Assembly (NCBI RefSeq): GCF_048569485.1
Contig: NC_134361.1
Location: 169,435,258-169,499,257 of the forward strand
Direction: 5' to 3'
Length of the DNA stretch: 64,000 nt
Origin: Anomaloglossus baeobatrachus
Taxonomy: Eukaryota; Chordata; Amphibia; Anura; Aromobatidae
Shown here: piece by piece, positions 42,086 to 53,213 of the stretch
Layout: each line of letters opens with the position of its first letter
How positions within the stretch are numbered: the stretch's first letter is position 1
Translations under genes and position numbers: made by a program
Notes under the pieces: generated by a model
Told to the model about the DNA's origin: nothing
The model's database searches: none
Seen by the model: only the letters and a program-made list of their open reading frames with translations

Positions 42086-42185
42086 CCGGGTTTCCCTGAA
42101 AATAAGAAAGGTTCTTATATTATTATTTGCTCCAAAAGATGCGCTAGGGCTTAAATTCAGGGGACGTCTTATTATTTTTCCATGA
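42086..42185. mobile_element. Left end of a GGGTTTCCC-type repeat
   Basis: CCGGGTTTCCCTGAAAATAA followed by TTGCTCCAAAAGATGCGCTA, the start of a small dispersed repeat. An inverted end (GGGGAAACCCAGTA) occurs at 46,566-46,579. These may be the two ends of one element swollen by microsatellite growth and insertions, or two separate copies. Confidence 0.5.
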
Positions 42186-42309
42186 ACAAAAATCCAAATT
42201 TATTCTTGAACCAAAAAAATCAACATTTATTCAAATATACCATAATTATATTACATTCTGAAACATCAACATAACTCTCCAAACCCTCTGTGTAACCTGT
42301 GTAACCATG

Positions 42310-42325
42310 GTCTATCTATCCATCC

Positions 42326-42359
<34 letters not shown>

Positions 42360-42500
42360 GTATCTATCTATCTATGTATCTATCTATCTATCTATCTATC
42401 CCTCTATCCCTCTATCTATCTTTCTATCTATGTATCTTTCTATCTATCTATGTATCTATCCCTCTATCCATCTATCTATCTATCCCTCTATCTATCTATG

Positions 42501-42536
<36 letters not shown>

Positions 42537-42560
42537 CCTCTATCTATCTTTCTATCTATG

Positions 42561-42607
<47 letters not shown>

Positions 42608-42702
42608 GTATCTATGTATCTATCCCTCTATCCATCTATCTATCTATGTATCTATCTATCTATCTATCTATCTATGTATCTATCTATCTATCTATCTATC
42701 CC

Positions 42703-42739
<37 letters not shown>

Positions 42740-42782
42740 GTATCTATCTATCTATCTATCTATCTATCCCTCTATCTATCTT

Positions 42783-42835
<53 letters not shown>

Positions 42836-42936
42836 GTATCTATCCCTCTATCCATCTATCTATCTATGTATCTATCTATCTATCTATCTATCCCTCTATC
42901 CCTCTATCTATCTTTCTATCTATGTATCTATCTATG

Positions 42937-42976
<40 letters not shown>

Positions 42977-43589
42977 CCTCTATGTATCTATCTATCTATC
43001 TATCTATCTATGTATCTATCCCTCTATCTATCCATCTATCTATCTATATATCTATCTATCATCTATCTATCCCTCAATCTATCTATCTATTTATTTATGT
43101 ATCTATGTATCATCTATCTATCTATTTATCTATGTATCTATCTATCCCTCTATCTATCTATCTATCCCTCTATCTATCATCTATCTATCCCTCTATCTAT
43201 CTGTCTGTCTGTCTGTCTATCTATCCTTCTATCTATCTCTCTATCCATCCATCAAGCCATCTATCCCTCTATCTATCTAGCTATCTATTAGCTATCTATC
43301 TATCTATCTATCCATCTATATGTCTCTTATATATCTGTTCTATCTATCTATTATCTTATTTATCTATTTTCTATCTTTTATATGTTATCTATCGATAACA
43401 TATATTTCTTATCTATCTCTTATTTAGCTATTTATTATCTATATTTTATCAATCTATGTATCTATTATCTATCTATCATCTATTTATCTATCTTATATCT
43501 ATTTTCTAGCTATCGCTTATCTATCTATCTATCCATTATCTAGCTACCTATCTGTCTACTCCATTATATTTCTATCTCTTATTTATCCC

Positions 43590-43682
<93 letters not shown>

Positions 43683-43928
43683 GTCTGTCTCTTATCTATA
43701 TCTATCTATCTATCTATAATCTATCTGCTACTTATTCACGTTTTATTTATCTATATATTCTATCTATCTATCTATCTATCTATCTATTTCTTATCTATTT
43801 ATCTATCTATCTAATATCTAGTTATCTATTTTTTTAGTTATTATCTATGTATCTCTTATCTATTTCTTATCTATCATATATTATCTATCTCTATTATGTA
43901 TCATCTCTCTTATTCATCTATCTATCTA
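42310..43928. repeat. Long TATC/GATA microsatellite, 1.6 kb
   Basis: (TATC)n on the plus strand with regular TGTATC, CCTC and TTTC variants, becoming irregular after about 43,320. A Tc1 element inserted at its right end (43,929), and a short piece of array continues at 45,567. Confidence 0.97.
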
Positions 43929-45566
43929 CAGTGCTGGCCAAAAGTATTGGCACCCCTGCAATGCTGTCAGATAATACTCAGTTTATTCTTGAAAATGATT
44001 GCAATCACAAATTCTTTGGTATTATTATCTTCATTTAATTTGTCTTCAGTGAAAAAAAATAAAAAAAATTGTCATAAAGCCAAATTGGATATAATTCCAC
44101 ACCAAACATAAAAAGGGGGTGGCCAAAAGTATTGGCACTGTTTGAAAAATCATGTGATGCTTCTCTAATTTGTGTAATTAACAGCACCTGTAACTTACCT
44201 GTGGCACCTAACAGGTGTTGGCAATAACTAAATCACACTTGCAGCCAGTTGACATGGATTAAAGTTGACTCAACCTCTGTCCTGTGTCCTTGTGTGTACC
44301 ACATTGAGCATGGAGAAAAGAAAGAAGACCAAAGAACTGTCTGAGGACTTGAGAATCCAAATTGTGAGGAAGCATGAGCAAGCTCAAGGCTACAAGTCCA
44401 TCTCCAAAGACCTGAAAGTTCCTGTGTCTACGGTGCGCAGTGTCATCAAGAAGTTTAAAGCCCATGGCACTGTGGCTAACCTCCCTAGATGTGGAAGGAA
44501 AAGAAAAATTGACGAGAGATTTCAACGCAAGATTGTGCGGATGGTGGATAAAGAACCTCGACTAACATCCAAACAAGTTCAAGCTGCCCTGCAGTCCGAG
44601 GGTACAACAGTGTCAACCCGTACTATCCGTTGGCATCTGAATGAAAAGGGACTGTATGGTATGGTAGGATAACTAGGAAGACCCCACTTCTTACCCCAAG
44701 ACATAAAAAAGCCAGGCTGGAGTTTGCCAAAACTTACCTGAGAAAGCCTAAAACGTTTTGGAAGAATGTTCTCTGGTCAGATGAGACAAAAGTAGAGCTT
44801 TTTGAGAAAAGCCATAAACATAGAATTTACAGGAAAAAAAAGAGGCATTCAAAGAAAAGAACACGGTCCCTACAGTCTAACATGGCGGAGGTTCCCTGAT
44901 GTTTTGGGGTTACTTTGCTGCCTCTGCCACTGGACTGCTTGACCATGTGCATGGCATTATGAAGTCTAAAGACTGCCAACAAATTTTGCAGCATAATGTA
45001 GGGCCCAGTGTGAGAAAGCTGAGTCTCCCTCAGAGGTCATGGGTCTTCCAGTAGGACAATGACCCAAAACTCACTTCAAAAAGCACTAGAAAATGGTTTG
45101 AGAGAAAGCACTGGAGACTACAAAAGTGGCCAGCAATGAGTCCAGACCTGAATCCCATAGAACACCTGTGGAGAGATCTCATAATGGCAGTTTGGAGAAG
45201 GCCCCCTTCAAATCTCAGGGACCTGGAGCAGTTTGCCAAAGAAGAATGGTCTAAAATTCCAGCAGAGCATTGTAAGAAACTCATTGATGGTTACCGGAAG
45301 CGGTTGTTCGCAGTTATTTTGGCTAAAGGTTGTGCAACCAAGTATTAGGCTAAGGGTGCAATACTTTTGTCTGGCCCATTTTTGGAGTTTTGTGTAAAAT
45401 GATCAATGATTTGATTTTTGTTTCATTCTCTTTTATGTTTTTTCATTGCAAGCAAAATAAATGAAGATAATAATACCAAAGAATTTGTGATTGCAATAAT
45501 TTTCAAGAAGAAACTGAGTATTATCTGACTGAATTGCAGGGGTGCCAATACTTTTGGCCAGCGCTG
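43929..45566 (+). mobile_element. Tc1-like transposon (DD34E), 1.64 kb
   Basis: Begins CAGTGCTGGCCAAAAGTATT and ends with its inverted copy GGCCAGCGCTG. TA precedes it at 43,927-43,928; the right TA is altered to TG. The inverted repeats extend over 100 bp (GGTATTATTATCTTCATTT and its complement near 45,465). It carries a degenerate transposase and lies in the TATC array. Confidence 0.9.
44311..45348 (+). pseudogene. Tc1-like transposase, degenerate
   Basis: MEKRKKTKELSEDLRIQIVR opens a 120-codon frame with two helix-turn-helix units and a GRKRK hook. A frame change near 44,655 follows EKGLYG. The catalytic domain then appears in other frames: NVLWSDETKVELF (first D), a second D in DNDPKLTSK preceded by a stop, and SPDLNPIEHLW (E) in the last open part, 45,136-45,348, ending KGCATKY. 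Several stops lie between 44,895 and 45,055. Spacing between second D and E is 34 residues. Dead transposase; it would once have moved this element. Confidence 0.9.
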
Positions 45567-45612
45567 TGTCTATCTATCTATTCCTCTATCTAATTTCTAT
45601 CTATCTATCAAA
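45567..45612. repeat. Remnant of the TATC array right of the Tc1
   Basis: TGTCTATCTATCTATTCCTC and related bases continue the array cut by the Tc1 element. Confidence 0.8.
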
Positions 45613-46060
45613 TCAAATAAATCAAATTAAATAAGCTTTATTGGCAGGACCAAAATACAATTAGTGTAGCCAAAAGAAGAAAAAGAAATGTGACAGGAGA
45701 GTGAGTTAGGGTTGTGGGGATGGGGTGTTGGGGGCACAATTTGAGGAATAATGGTCTTTAGTTCCTCTCAGCTTATGACATGTGGTGACATATTGGGCAG
45801 CGATCTCCACCATTGATTCTTCTTCCTCCAGTAGGATAGAGAGATTCCTCTCCTCATCCATGGATGGTAAGTTTCTGGAAGTGGAAGGCTCTCACTGCTG
45901 AGTATTTGTTACAGTGCAGCAGGAAATGTACCTCATCCTCCAGAGCCCCCTGCTGGCAGTGCTGGCACAGTCTGTTCTCCCATGGCTTGAATGTCTGTCG
46001 GGGCCACCCTATTTCCACCTCTAGGGTGTGGGCACTCAGTCTGTACAGGCTCAGATATCT
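45604..46060 (-). mobile_element. LINE 3' fragment
   Basis: On the minus strand it reads YRLSAHTLEVEIGWPRQTFK and then ENRLCQHCQQGALEDEVHFL LHC, the cysteine-rich C-terminal zinc-knuckle region of a LINE ORF2 (L1/Tx1-like or a related clade). A 3' tail of about 250 bases ends in ATTTGATTTATTTGATTTGA (complement of 45,607-45,630). Short open frame 46,099-45,854. The upstream part is missing. Confidence 0.65.
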
Positions 46061-46129
46061 ATCTATCCAACCATCCATCCATCTACACACATTGCGCATA
46101 CATAGCTGCCCGTCTCCTCGTCAGCCTTA

Positions 46130-46490
46130 GAATCCTGCTATTAAGAGACCTTTTATTCACAACCTAGTCAACATGACATGATGTCACCAAGGTCCTTAAG
46201 CAGTATCCTCAGGACATAAATTATGGGGCCCTTAGGAGAATGGGGTCTTGTGAAATTGCTCAGTTTGCTCTCCCTTCCCCCTAATATCAGTCCTGCATGT
46301 TAGCCTGTCTCCTGTTCTTGTAGACTTCAACAATTAAGAATCCTTTGATTGCATCATGTCACATGACTGTGAAGTCATCAAAGGTCCTTAAACAATCTTA
46401 ACCTGAGAATAGAACTGATGGGGTCCCTAAGAAAGTGGGGGCCCTGAGAAATTGTGCAGTTTGACTCCCCTTAACCCCGGCCCTGCCTGT
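46130..46490. repeat. Two diverged copies of a 180-bp unit
   Basis: The block with ATCCT...TGA/ATTAAGA, CATGACATGATGTCACCAAGGTCCTTAA, GGGGCCCTTAGGAGA and GAAATTG.TCAGTTTG occurs near 46,130-46,290 and again near 46,335-46,480. Dispersed-repeat texture; no coding. Confidence 0.6.
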
Positions 46491-46579
46491 AATTAGGGCT
46501 TATTTTTGGAGCAGGGCTTATATTTCAAGCATACCCAAAAATCCTGCAAAATCATGCTAGGGCTTCGGGGAAACCCAGT
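46491..46579. mobile_element. Right end of a GGGTTTCCC-type repeat
   Basis: GGGCTTATTTTTGGAGCAGG through TTCGGGGAAACCCAGTA, the inverted counterpart of the end at 42,086. Confidence 0.6.
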
Positions 46580-47217
46580 AACAGTTGAATGTTTATGAGA
46601 TATATAGTTGAAGATGATAATCCTGAGGGGTGATAATAGAAGGTTGATTCTGCTATATTAATAGGATATTGATCCCGCATCTTTTCTGGCTGACTTCTTC
46701 ATGATTTATGATTCTTCCATGATTCCTTCTTCTTATTTCGAGTCCATGAGTGACCAGCTGAGCTTTCATGGCATGTCATGGCATAATATGTATGGCTTTA
46801 AAATGTTGGGCTGTTCTTTCAAGCAAAAGCAGATGACAGGGCATGCTTCTGAGAGTATCTAAACACTTGGTAATTCATTTAGAAAAGAGAATTCAGGGCA
46901 CTACTCAGCACTCGATAGATCCAATGTAATGACAGTCCTGCACAGAAGGCAAAATTCAGCGCAGCTCCGGGGTGCATACAATTGCAGAGATAGATATCAT
47001 CCAATGTAGAAGATAAAAAATGCTTTCTGAGCTCTGCTACATTCTACATCTAATAACTGATTATGTCAAGGATGGAAACTGGTATCAAACCTACTTACAT
47101 TAAAGTCAATGGAGCTGTCAGCTACAGGTCATTAACAAGAGCTCTGATTGGTTGCTATAGGAACAAAGGACATTCTTAGTATAAGACAGCTTATGTGTGA
47201 GGTAATATAATATTGGT
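46580..47217. other. Intron; no gene seen
   Basis: Single-copy-like sequence with no recognised exon. Confidence 0.4.
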
Positions 47218-47595
47218 AGAGGAGACACATACAGAAACACACAGAGACATAGACACACAGAGACACAAAGAGACAGACACAGAGACAGTGAAACACAAAA
47301 ACGGAGACACACAGGGACAGAGATACACAGAGACACACACAGAGACAGAAACAGAGACACACGGAGACACACACAGATAAACACAGATATAGAGACAGAC
47401 AGAGACAGAGATACACAAAGATACACAGAGATACACACAGACAGAGACACACAGACAGACACAGTGACAAACACAGAGACAGAAACACACAGAGATACAC
47501 AAAAACAGACACACAGAGACAGAGCCACTCACACAGAGACACAGACACACAGAAACAGAGACAGACAGAGACACAGACACACACAAAGACACAGC
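47218..47595. repeat. ACACAGAGAC-type purine-rich minisatellite
   Basis: Irregular CACAGAGACA repeats over about 380 bases. Minus-strand frames rich in Cys, Val and Ser across it are by-products of the repeat. Confidence 0.95.
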
Positions 47596-48264
47596 TAGTA
47601 CATAGTATTGTGGAATTTGAGGTTGGTTTGGTTTCGGGTCTGTGGAGAAGATCAGGATAAATGTGACTATAAGGCCTATAATAATCGCTTTAATGCATGG
47701 AACCATTTAATAATTTGGAAAAAAATGGAATGTGACACTTTATGGATCCATAATAATATATTTGCTATACAGTATACTAAATAATACAATGCAAGATTTA
47801 TAAAAAGACAGGTGCCTCGTCTTCCAGAAGTGTTCTGCCGTCTCCTCCACTGACTGGCGGAAAGCATTCCTCCTTGTGATGATCTTTTACAGGGAGCCGT
47901 GATCTGAGCCTATAAAAGGAGACCAGGAACGAGAAGTGAGGAATGCCCTAGTTTATATAATGAAGACTCCAGCAATAGTCAGCCTGGTGTCTAAACACGG
48001 TGCACATAGCCTCAGCGTCTGGGATTACACCGGCACACGAGCACAGCAGGCGCATTATCTACCTGAATATGCAAGTTTATTTTCACACGGATTCATTTCC
48101 TGCGCTGACACAAAAAGCCCAGTCATTACACGGAGGGAAGATGGGCTGAGGGAAATTCTTTCCGAAGGAGTTATGTAAAAACAAACTCACAATGTCACCT
48201 TGAAGCCCGGTCTCCATATTAATATGATACCTTCATGGATTTCTGAGCAAGGTGCATCCAAATA
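47596..48264. other. Intron; no gene seen
   Basis: AT-rich to mixed. Nothing recognised. Confidence 0.4.
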
Positions 48265-49167
48265 TTAAAGGGAACCTGTCACCACCTGAGAGCAGCATCA
48301 TTTCAGCGATCAATTACAGGGCTGCTTTACAGTTTTGATAAAACCACAGTTTAATTTGCTGAAGATTTACCATTGTCATTCCTCGACTCTGCTCTATCCT
48401 TCGAGCCACACATCTAAACATCTAAACACATCCTTTTCACCTCCTGCCAACTACAACTCAAAAATATCTCCTGGATTCAAGCTTTCCTTAACCAAGAATC
48501 AACAAAAACACTAGTGCATGCCCTCATCATCTCTCTCCTCGACTACTGCAACCTACTGCTCTGTGGCCTCCCTTCTAGCACTCTTGCACCCCTCCATCTA
48601 TCCTAAACTCTGAGGCCCAATTAATCCACCTGTCCCCTCGCTATTCCCTCGCCTCGCCACTCTGCCAATCCCTTCACTGGCTTCTCAAAGACTCCACTTC
48701 AAAACACTAACCATGACATACAAAGCCATCCACAACCTGTCTCCTCCTTACGTCTGTGACCTAGTCTCCTGGTACGTTCCTGCACACAACCTCAGATCCT
48801 CACAAGATCTCCTTCTCTACTCTTTTATCTCCTCTTCCCACAATCACATACAAGATTTCTCCTGTGCCTCCCCCATACTCTGGAATGCTCTACCCCAGCA
48901 TATCAGACTCTCGCCTACTGTAGAAAGCTTCAAAAGGAATCTGAAGACCCACCTCTTCTGACAAGCCTACAGCCTACAATAAACCTCAGTTCATTACACG
49001 ACTGCGCAACCAGCTCTGTCCTCACCTACTATGTCCTCACCCATTCCCTGTAGACTGTGAGCCCTCGCGGGCAGAGTCCTCTCTCCTCCTGTACCAGTCT
49101 GTTTTTGTAATGTTCATGATTGTTGTACTTGTTTGTTACGTATTGTTGTACTTGTTTGTTACGTATA

Positions 49168-50333
49168 TGTCGCGGGTGGCGGGGCGCTGCGCTCACCACA
49201 CTCGGGTCCGGCGCTGCTGCTGCTGCTGCTCGGTGGCTCGAGCGGTGGGCCGGATCTGGGGACTCGAGCGGCGCTCCTCGCCCGTGAGTGAAAGGGGGTG
49301 GTTTGGTTTGGGGATTTTGTCCGTGACGCCACCCATGGTTGTGGTGAAGTTGGGACACCACCGCTGCTCTGGACGGGGATCCCGGGAGCGATGACAGGGA
49401 GCAGCCGAGATGTTTCTCTCCCCTCCGTGGGTAGGGGGTTTTGGGGGTCCCGGGGCCCGGTGATGGTGACTGTAAGGTGGATGGCGGGGTTTGGTGAGGT
49501 GCAGGGTCGCGGGGGCAGCGCAGTGCCAGGCGCCACGGTAGTACTCACTCAGCCAGTGACGCAGACGGAGTCTCTGATAAAACAAATGGCTGGATGGACG
49601 GGTCCCGCAGCCGCCTGCGATGGTCACTCCCGGTAGGTTGGCGATGACTGTCTCTCCCTGCACCTGTAATGTGTCTTCGGCTCCAATGGCTTCCCACCGG
49701 TAACCCGGTCCCCAGCGGTGTATTTGCCAGAGGAGCCCCTTTTTGCCCGCAGGCTCTGGCCATGGGAACTCTAGCTGTGGCGGTAGCTGTATTTCCCTTC
49801 ACGGTTGAGCGGTTGCCTTCAGTCAGGTCTTTGCTGCTGGGAAACCCCGGAGGTTCCCGTCGCTGACGGATTTGACCGGTTTAACGGCGACTCCAAGCCT
49901 GGTCGGTGTCCGTAGGCTCTGCTGAATGGTGCTGGCTTCTCTTCGCTCCCTGGTGCGGTACCGGCAGGCCACCGCCCGTCCCTGGTCCTTACGGTTGTGC
50001 GTCAATCGGCCTCGCCTGCAGACGGTCACCACCGTCTGCCAACCTTGCTCTTAGGTGCCCGGGCCACGTACCCGGACACGGTCAGTCTGCTCCACTACCA
50101 CTTCACTCCTCTCCTTTCACTTTCCCTCACCCTTCTCAACTGCCTTCTTCCTGCCTCCAGGACTGTGAACTCCTCAGTGGGTGGGGCCAAATGCCTGGCT
50201 CCACCCCACCTGGTGTGGACATCAGCCCCTGGAGGGAGGCAACAAGGATTTGTGTGTGACTGATGTGCCTAACCGGGGTGTGGGGTGTGTTGTTGCAGTA
50301 CCTGTGACGTCCTGGCTTGTCCAGGGTGCCACA
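49168..50333 (-). mobile_element. Solo LTR, 1.17 kb, family 1 (copy 3)
   Basis: Minus strand: opens TGTGGCACCCTGG and ends CCCGCGACA. Flanked by TATA on both sides (49,164-49,167 and 50,334-50,337), a 4-bp duplication. Same family as 159-1,349 and 8,469-9,663. It sits in the 3' untranslated region of the LINE. Confidence 0.78.
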
Positions 50334-50369
50334 TATACCCTATGTTATGTACTTGTTTGTTATGAATAC

Positions 50370-50532
50370 AGCCTCACCACCGTGCGGAGCTGCCGCCGCC
50401 TCACCACTGTGCGGAGTTGCTGCCTCATCACCATGTGGAGCTGCCGCCGCTTCCCCACCGTGCGGAGCTGCCGCCGCCTCACCCCTGGTTGGAGTTGCAG
50501 CCGCCTCACCACCATGCGGAGCCGTCGCCTGA
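50370..50532. repeat. 24-27 bp GC-rich minisatellite, six copies
   Basis: Variants of CTCACCACCGTGCGGAGCTG followed by CCGCCGC, in the 3' untranslated part of the LINE. Confidence 0.88.
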
Positions 50533-50697
50533 CCAACACCACACCTACTGTCTCCTCCCCAAAATCCTATAGAATGTAAGCCCGCAAGGACAGGGTTCTC
50601 TTCTCTCTGTACCAGTCTGTCTATTGTAACTTGGATATGTATTCTGTATGTAACCCCTTCTCATGTAAAGCACCATGGAATCAATGGTGCTCTATAA

Positions 50698-50796
50698 ATA
50701 AATATTAATAATAATAATAATAATAATACCCTATTCACTTGTAAAGCGCCATGGAATAAATGATGCTATAATAATAATAATAATAATAATAATAAT
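50698..50796. repeat. ATA/ATT microsatellite tails of the LINE
   Basis: Two (AATAAT)n tracts at 50,702-50,727 and 50,768-50,795, each following a TGTAAAG-GCCATGGAAT tail block. Confidence 0.9.
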
Positions 50797-51086
50797 TCTC
50801 TGAAAGCTGAGTCCTGTATATTTTTGTGTAAACTGTGCAAAGGCAGAAAGCTGCTAATCAATAATGGGGGTGGGGTTATACAGAGCTTATGAATATAGAG
50901 GACTGCATGGTAGCAGGTTTACTAGTCCTCTAATGATAATCTCCTGCTGATAAAGCTATGATTTTCTAAAAACTACAACAAACATCCCAGTAAGTGACAC
51001 ATTACTGGAATCATAGTCTCTTTCTCTACATTATGAATATCTTTGGTTTGGTGGCAAATACCTTGTGAGAAATGCCTTTTACGTGG

Positions 51087-51141
51087 ATAGATACAGAGAT
51101 ACATGGATAGAGAGATAGATACATAGATACATGGATAGAGG

Positions 51142-51179
<38 letters not shown>

Positions 51180-51268
51180 GGATAGATAGATAGATAATGG
51201 ATAGATAGATAGATAGATAATGGATAGATAGATAGATAATGGATGGATAGATAGATAGATAGATAATG

Positions 51269-51306
<38 letters not shown>

Positions 51307-51331
51307 GGATAGATAGATAGATAGATAGATA
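51087..51331. repeat. GATA microsatellite, opposite orientation
   Basis: (GATA)n on the plus strand with a recurring GATAATGGATA variant every 20-50 bases. It is the reverse orientation of the arrays at 14,425 and 42,310. Confidence 0.97.
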
Positions 51332-52521
51332 GAATGCTGCTATGCGCAAATATTCCAGGAAAGAAAATTAAAGTCTATCTGATGCATTATAGTTCATTGA
51401 CGGAAAACAAATTATAATAAATAATGCAATTTCCAAATTAATTACAAACACATAATGACAGATCTTTATGCATCATGAAGGCTGGAAATATGCACCTTGG
51501 ACCTTGTAACAATGGAAGCCATTTAGCCTTGCTGTATTGATAACAAGGAGTTGGTGTGTTGCGGTCGCCTATGCTTGTGCATGAGGAGATGATATCTTTA
51601 GCAGTTGATTGTAGCTGGTAAGGTGAGCTATGAAGATATCACACGGGTCACTATCTACACTCGCATTATTATCTATCTATACCGTTTCACTAGGGCATGG
51701 TGATGTGTTCGGACGTCTTTAGTCGCTCTGCTCCCTCCATTCTCACACGCGGACTCTGATTTGCCTATAGATTTGCACCTGTCCTATTTTAATCTATCGT
51801 ACACGTGTATCCTGGAGTTTTGATTTGCAAAATAAAAATTCCAATGTAGTTTTTGACTTTACAAGATGAACATTTACTTTTATTACGTTGAACTCCAACA
51901 ATCTAGATACAATAATTATTGACACAAGGTAGTCACTAGTTGTTTAAGGTATATTTGCTAAACGTGCTGCACACAGGGCTGGAAACGTGATGGCAGCACA
52001 GTTTAGGATATCATTGCATAACCTGTGCAGGTTAGTCTGTTATTATGGGGGAACTATTGTTATTACCGTGGTCCTCATGTTTAGCGCCATTCTACCTCTA
52101 CCCTTTATTCTTTTCCTGTACACATTCATGTGACTCGTTCTCTGATGTCACGGAGTCAGAATCATATGATTAGCTTTAGGACCCCGGGGAAAGTTGGCAG
52201 AGTATGTGTGCGCCATTACAATACCTTCTATTCACCATTCACAGAGCAATTCCAACTAATCTAGAAATAGGCAGAAGAGTCCAAATGCCAGGAGAACAAT
52301 GCTCAGGGGAATCGCAAAACTGTCAGTTTAGTGTGCAGGAAGCATGGTTGAAGATTAACCTCTGAAATCCCTGTGGGCAGGTCATCAACCTTATCATCTT
52401 TACAGTTATGGTTTAATAGAGATACTCATTACTTTTGTGTAGACATTATTTCACAGTTACTTTACCAGTTTCATATAATATTGATCTCAATTTAGTGCTA
52501 ATATGTTCCCTAGCTCTCAAA
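51332..52521. other. Intron; no gene seen
   Basis: AT-rich single-copy-like sequence. Nothing recognised. Confidence 0.4.
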
Positions 52522-53213
52522 TAGTGATGGTTGGACTCGCAAATACCCTGAATCGGCGGTGCAACCGGGTTTAAAAAACAACAACCTGGTTTGTGCCCAG
52601 AATTGATCCTGGTTATGGCCAGATGCCGGTCCCCATATAAGTCTATGGGGACCTGAATCAGGAGCTTAAGAATGGTGGTAAAAGAGATAGGGGGATTGGA
52701 GCATGCGCGTTATACTTACTGAGTCTCCTGCACAACTCTAATGCTACTTCCGGGGCCACTTATTAACCTCATACATATGCGCTACTTCCCCCAGCCCACC
52801 AGCCGTCCCCGCATTTCTGATTGTTTGCAGTCAGATGCGCCCCCACTCTGTGTGACAGAGTGTCTGACTGCAGCCAATTAAAGGTGCTGTGTGTCCATCT
52901 CTATTGCTGCTAGTTTTAGGCTGGGGGGCCCAATAAGCATGGGCATCCCCAACCTGAGAATACCAGCTCCCAGCTGTTAGCTTTATCATGGCTGGGTATC
53001 ATAATTGGGGAGGACCATGCTTATTGGGAGACCGGTAAGTATGACGCAAGTGCTTTATTCTTATTTTCTTTCCTGTTGTTGATTTTTTTTTTCATTACCT
53101 GGGTGGCTGGACCTGGATCAATTCCCTGAGAACTCCGAGCCTGGGGTCGGTGCGTGGGTTCTTTTGAACCCGTGCAGAATCGGACTTTTACAGTCCGGGT
53201 CTGCCCATCACTA
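52522..53213. mobile_element. hAT-like MITE, 692 bp
   Basis: Ends TAGTGATGGTTGGACTCGC and inverted partner CGGGTCTGCCCATCACTA. An internal inverted pair, GGCCCAATAAGCATGGGCA and ACCATGCTTATTGGGAG, forms a second hairpin. The flanks CTCAAA and CTCATA are only partly alike, so the 8-bp duplication is not secure. Confidence 0.65.

Larger units (their letters stand above)
48396..50796 (+). mobile_element. LINE 3' part (L2/CR1 group), split by an LTR
   Basis: The plus strand reads WIQAFLNQESTKTLVHALII then SLLDYCN, and further on MTYKAIHNLSPPYVCDLVSW, LRSSQDLLLY and ILWNALPQHIRLSPTVESFK (48,713-48,961), the C-terminal part of an L2/CR1-type reverse transcriptase. Two stops near 48,605-48,630 show decay. 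The 3' untranslated region (GTGAGCCCTCGCGGGCAG, TGTACCAGTCTGT) is cut at 49,168 by the LTR and resumes at 50,334. The tail ends with TGTAAAGCACCATGGAATCA and ATA repeats. A second TGTAAAGCGCCATGGAATAA tail at 50,740 suggests a duplicated end. Confidence 0.78.
48265..51020. mobile_element. TTAA-type MITE split by a LINE
   Basis: Left part 48,265-48,395 begins TTAAAGGGAACCTGTCACCA and shares GAGAGCAGCAT and TTTTGATAAAACCACAGTTT with the MITE at 18,614-19,025. The right part, 50,797-51,020, shares GGGGTTATACAGAGCTTATG and ACATCCCAGTAAGTGACA. Between them lies a LINE insertion that itself holds a solo LTR. Confidence 0.7.

Noticed and set aside
42310-43928. TATC array as a recombination or attachment site
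   Set aside because: Nothing beyond simple repeat expansion and a Tc1 insertion supports such a role.
47118-47706. Cys/Val/Ser-rich minus-strand frames
   Set aside because: By-products of the ACACAGAGAC minisatellite; three frames are open together.
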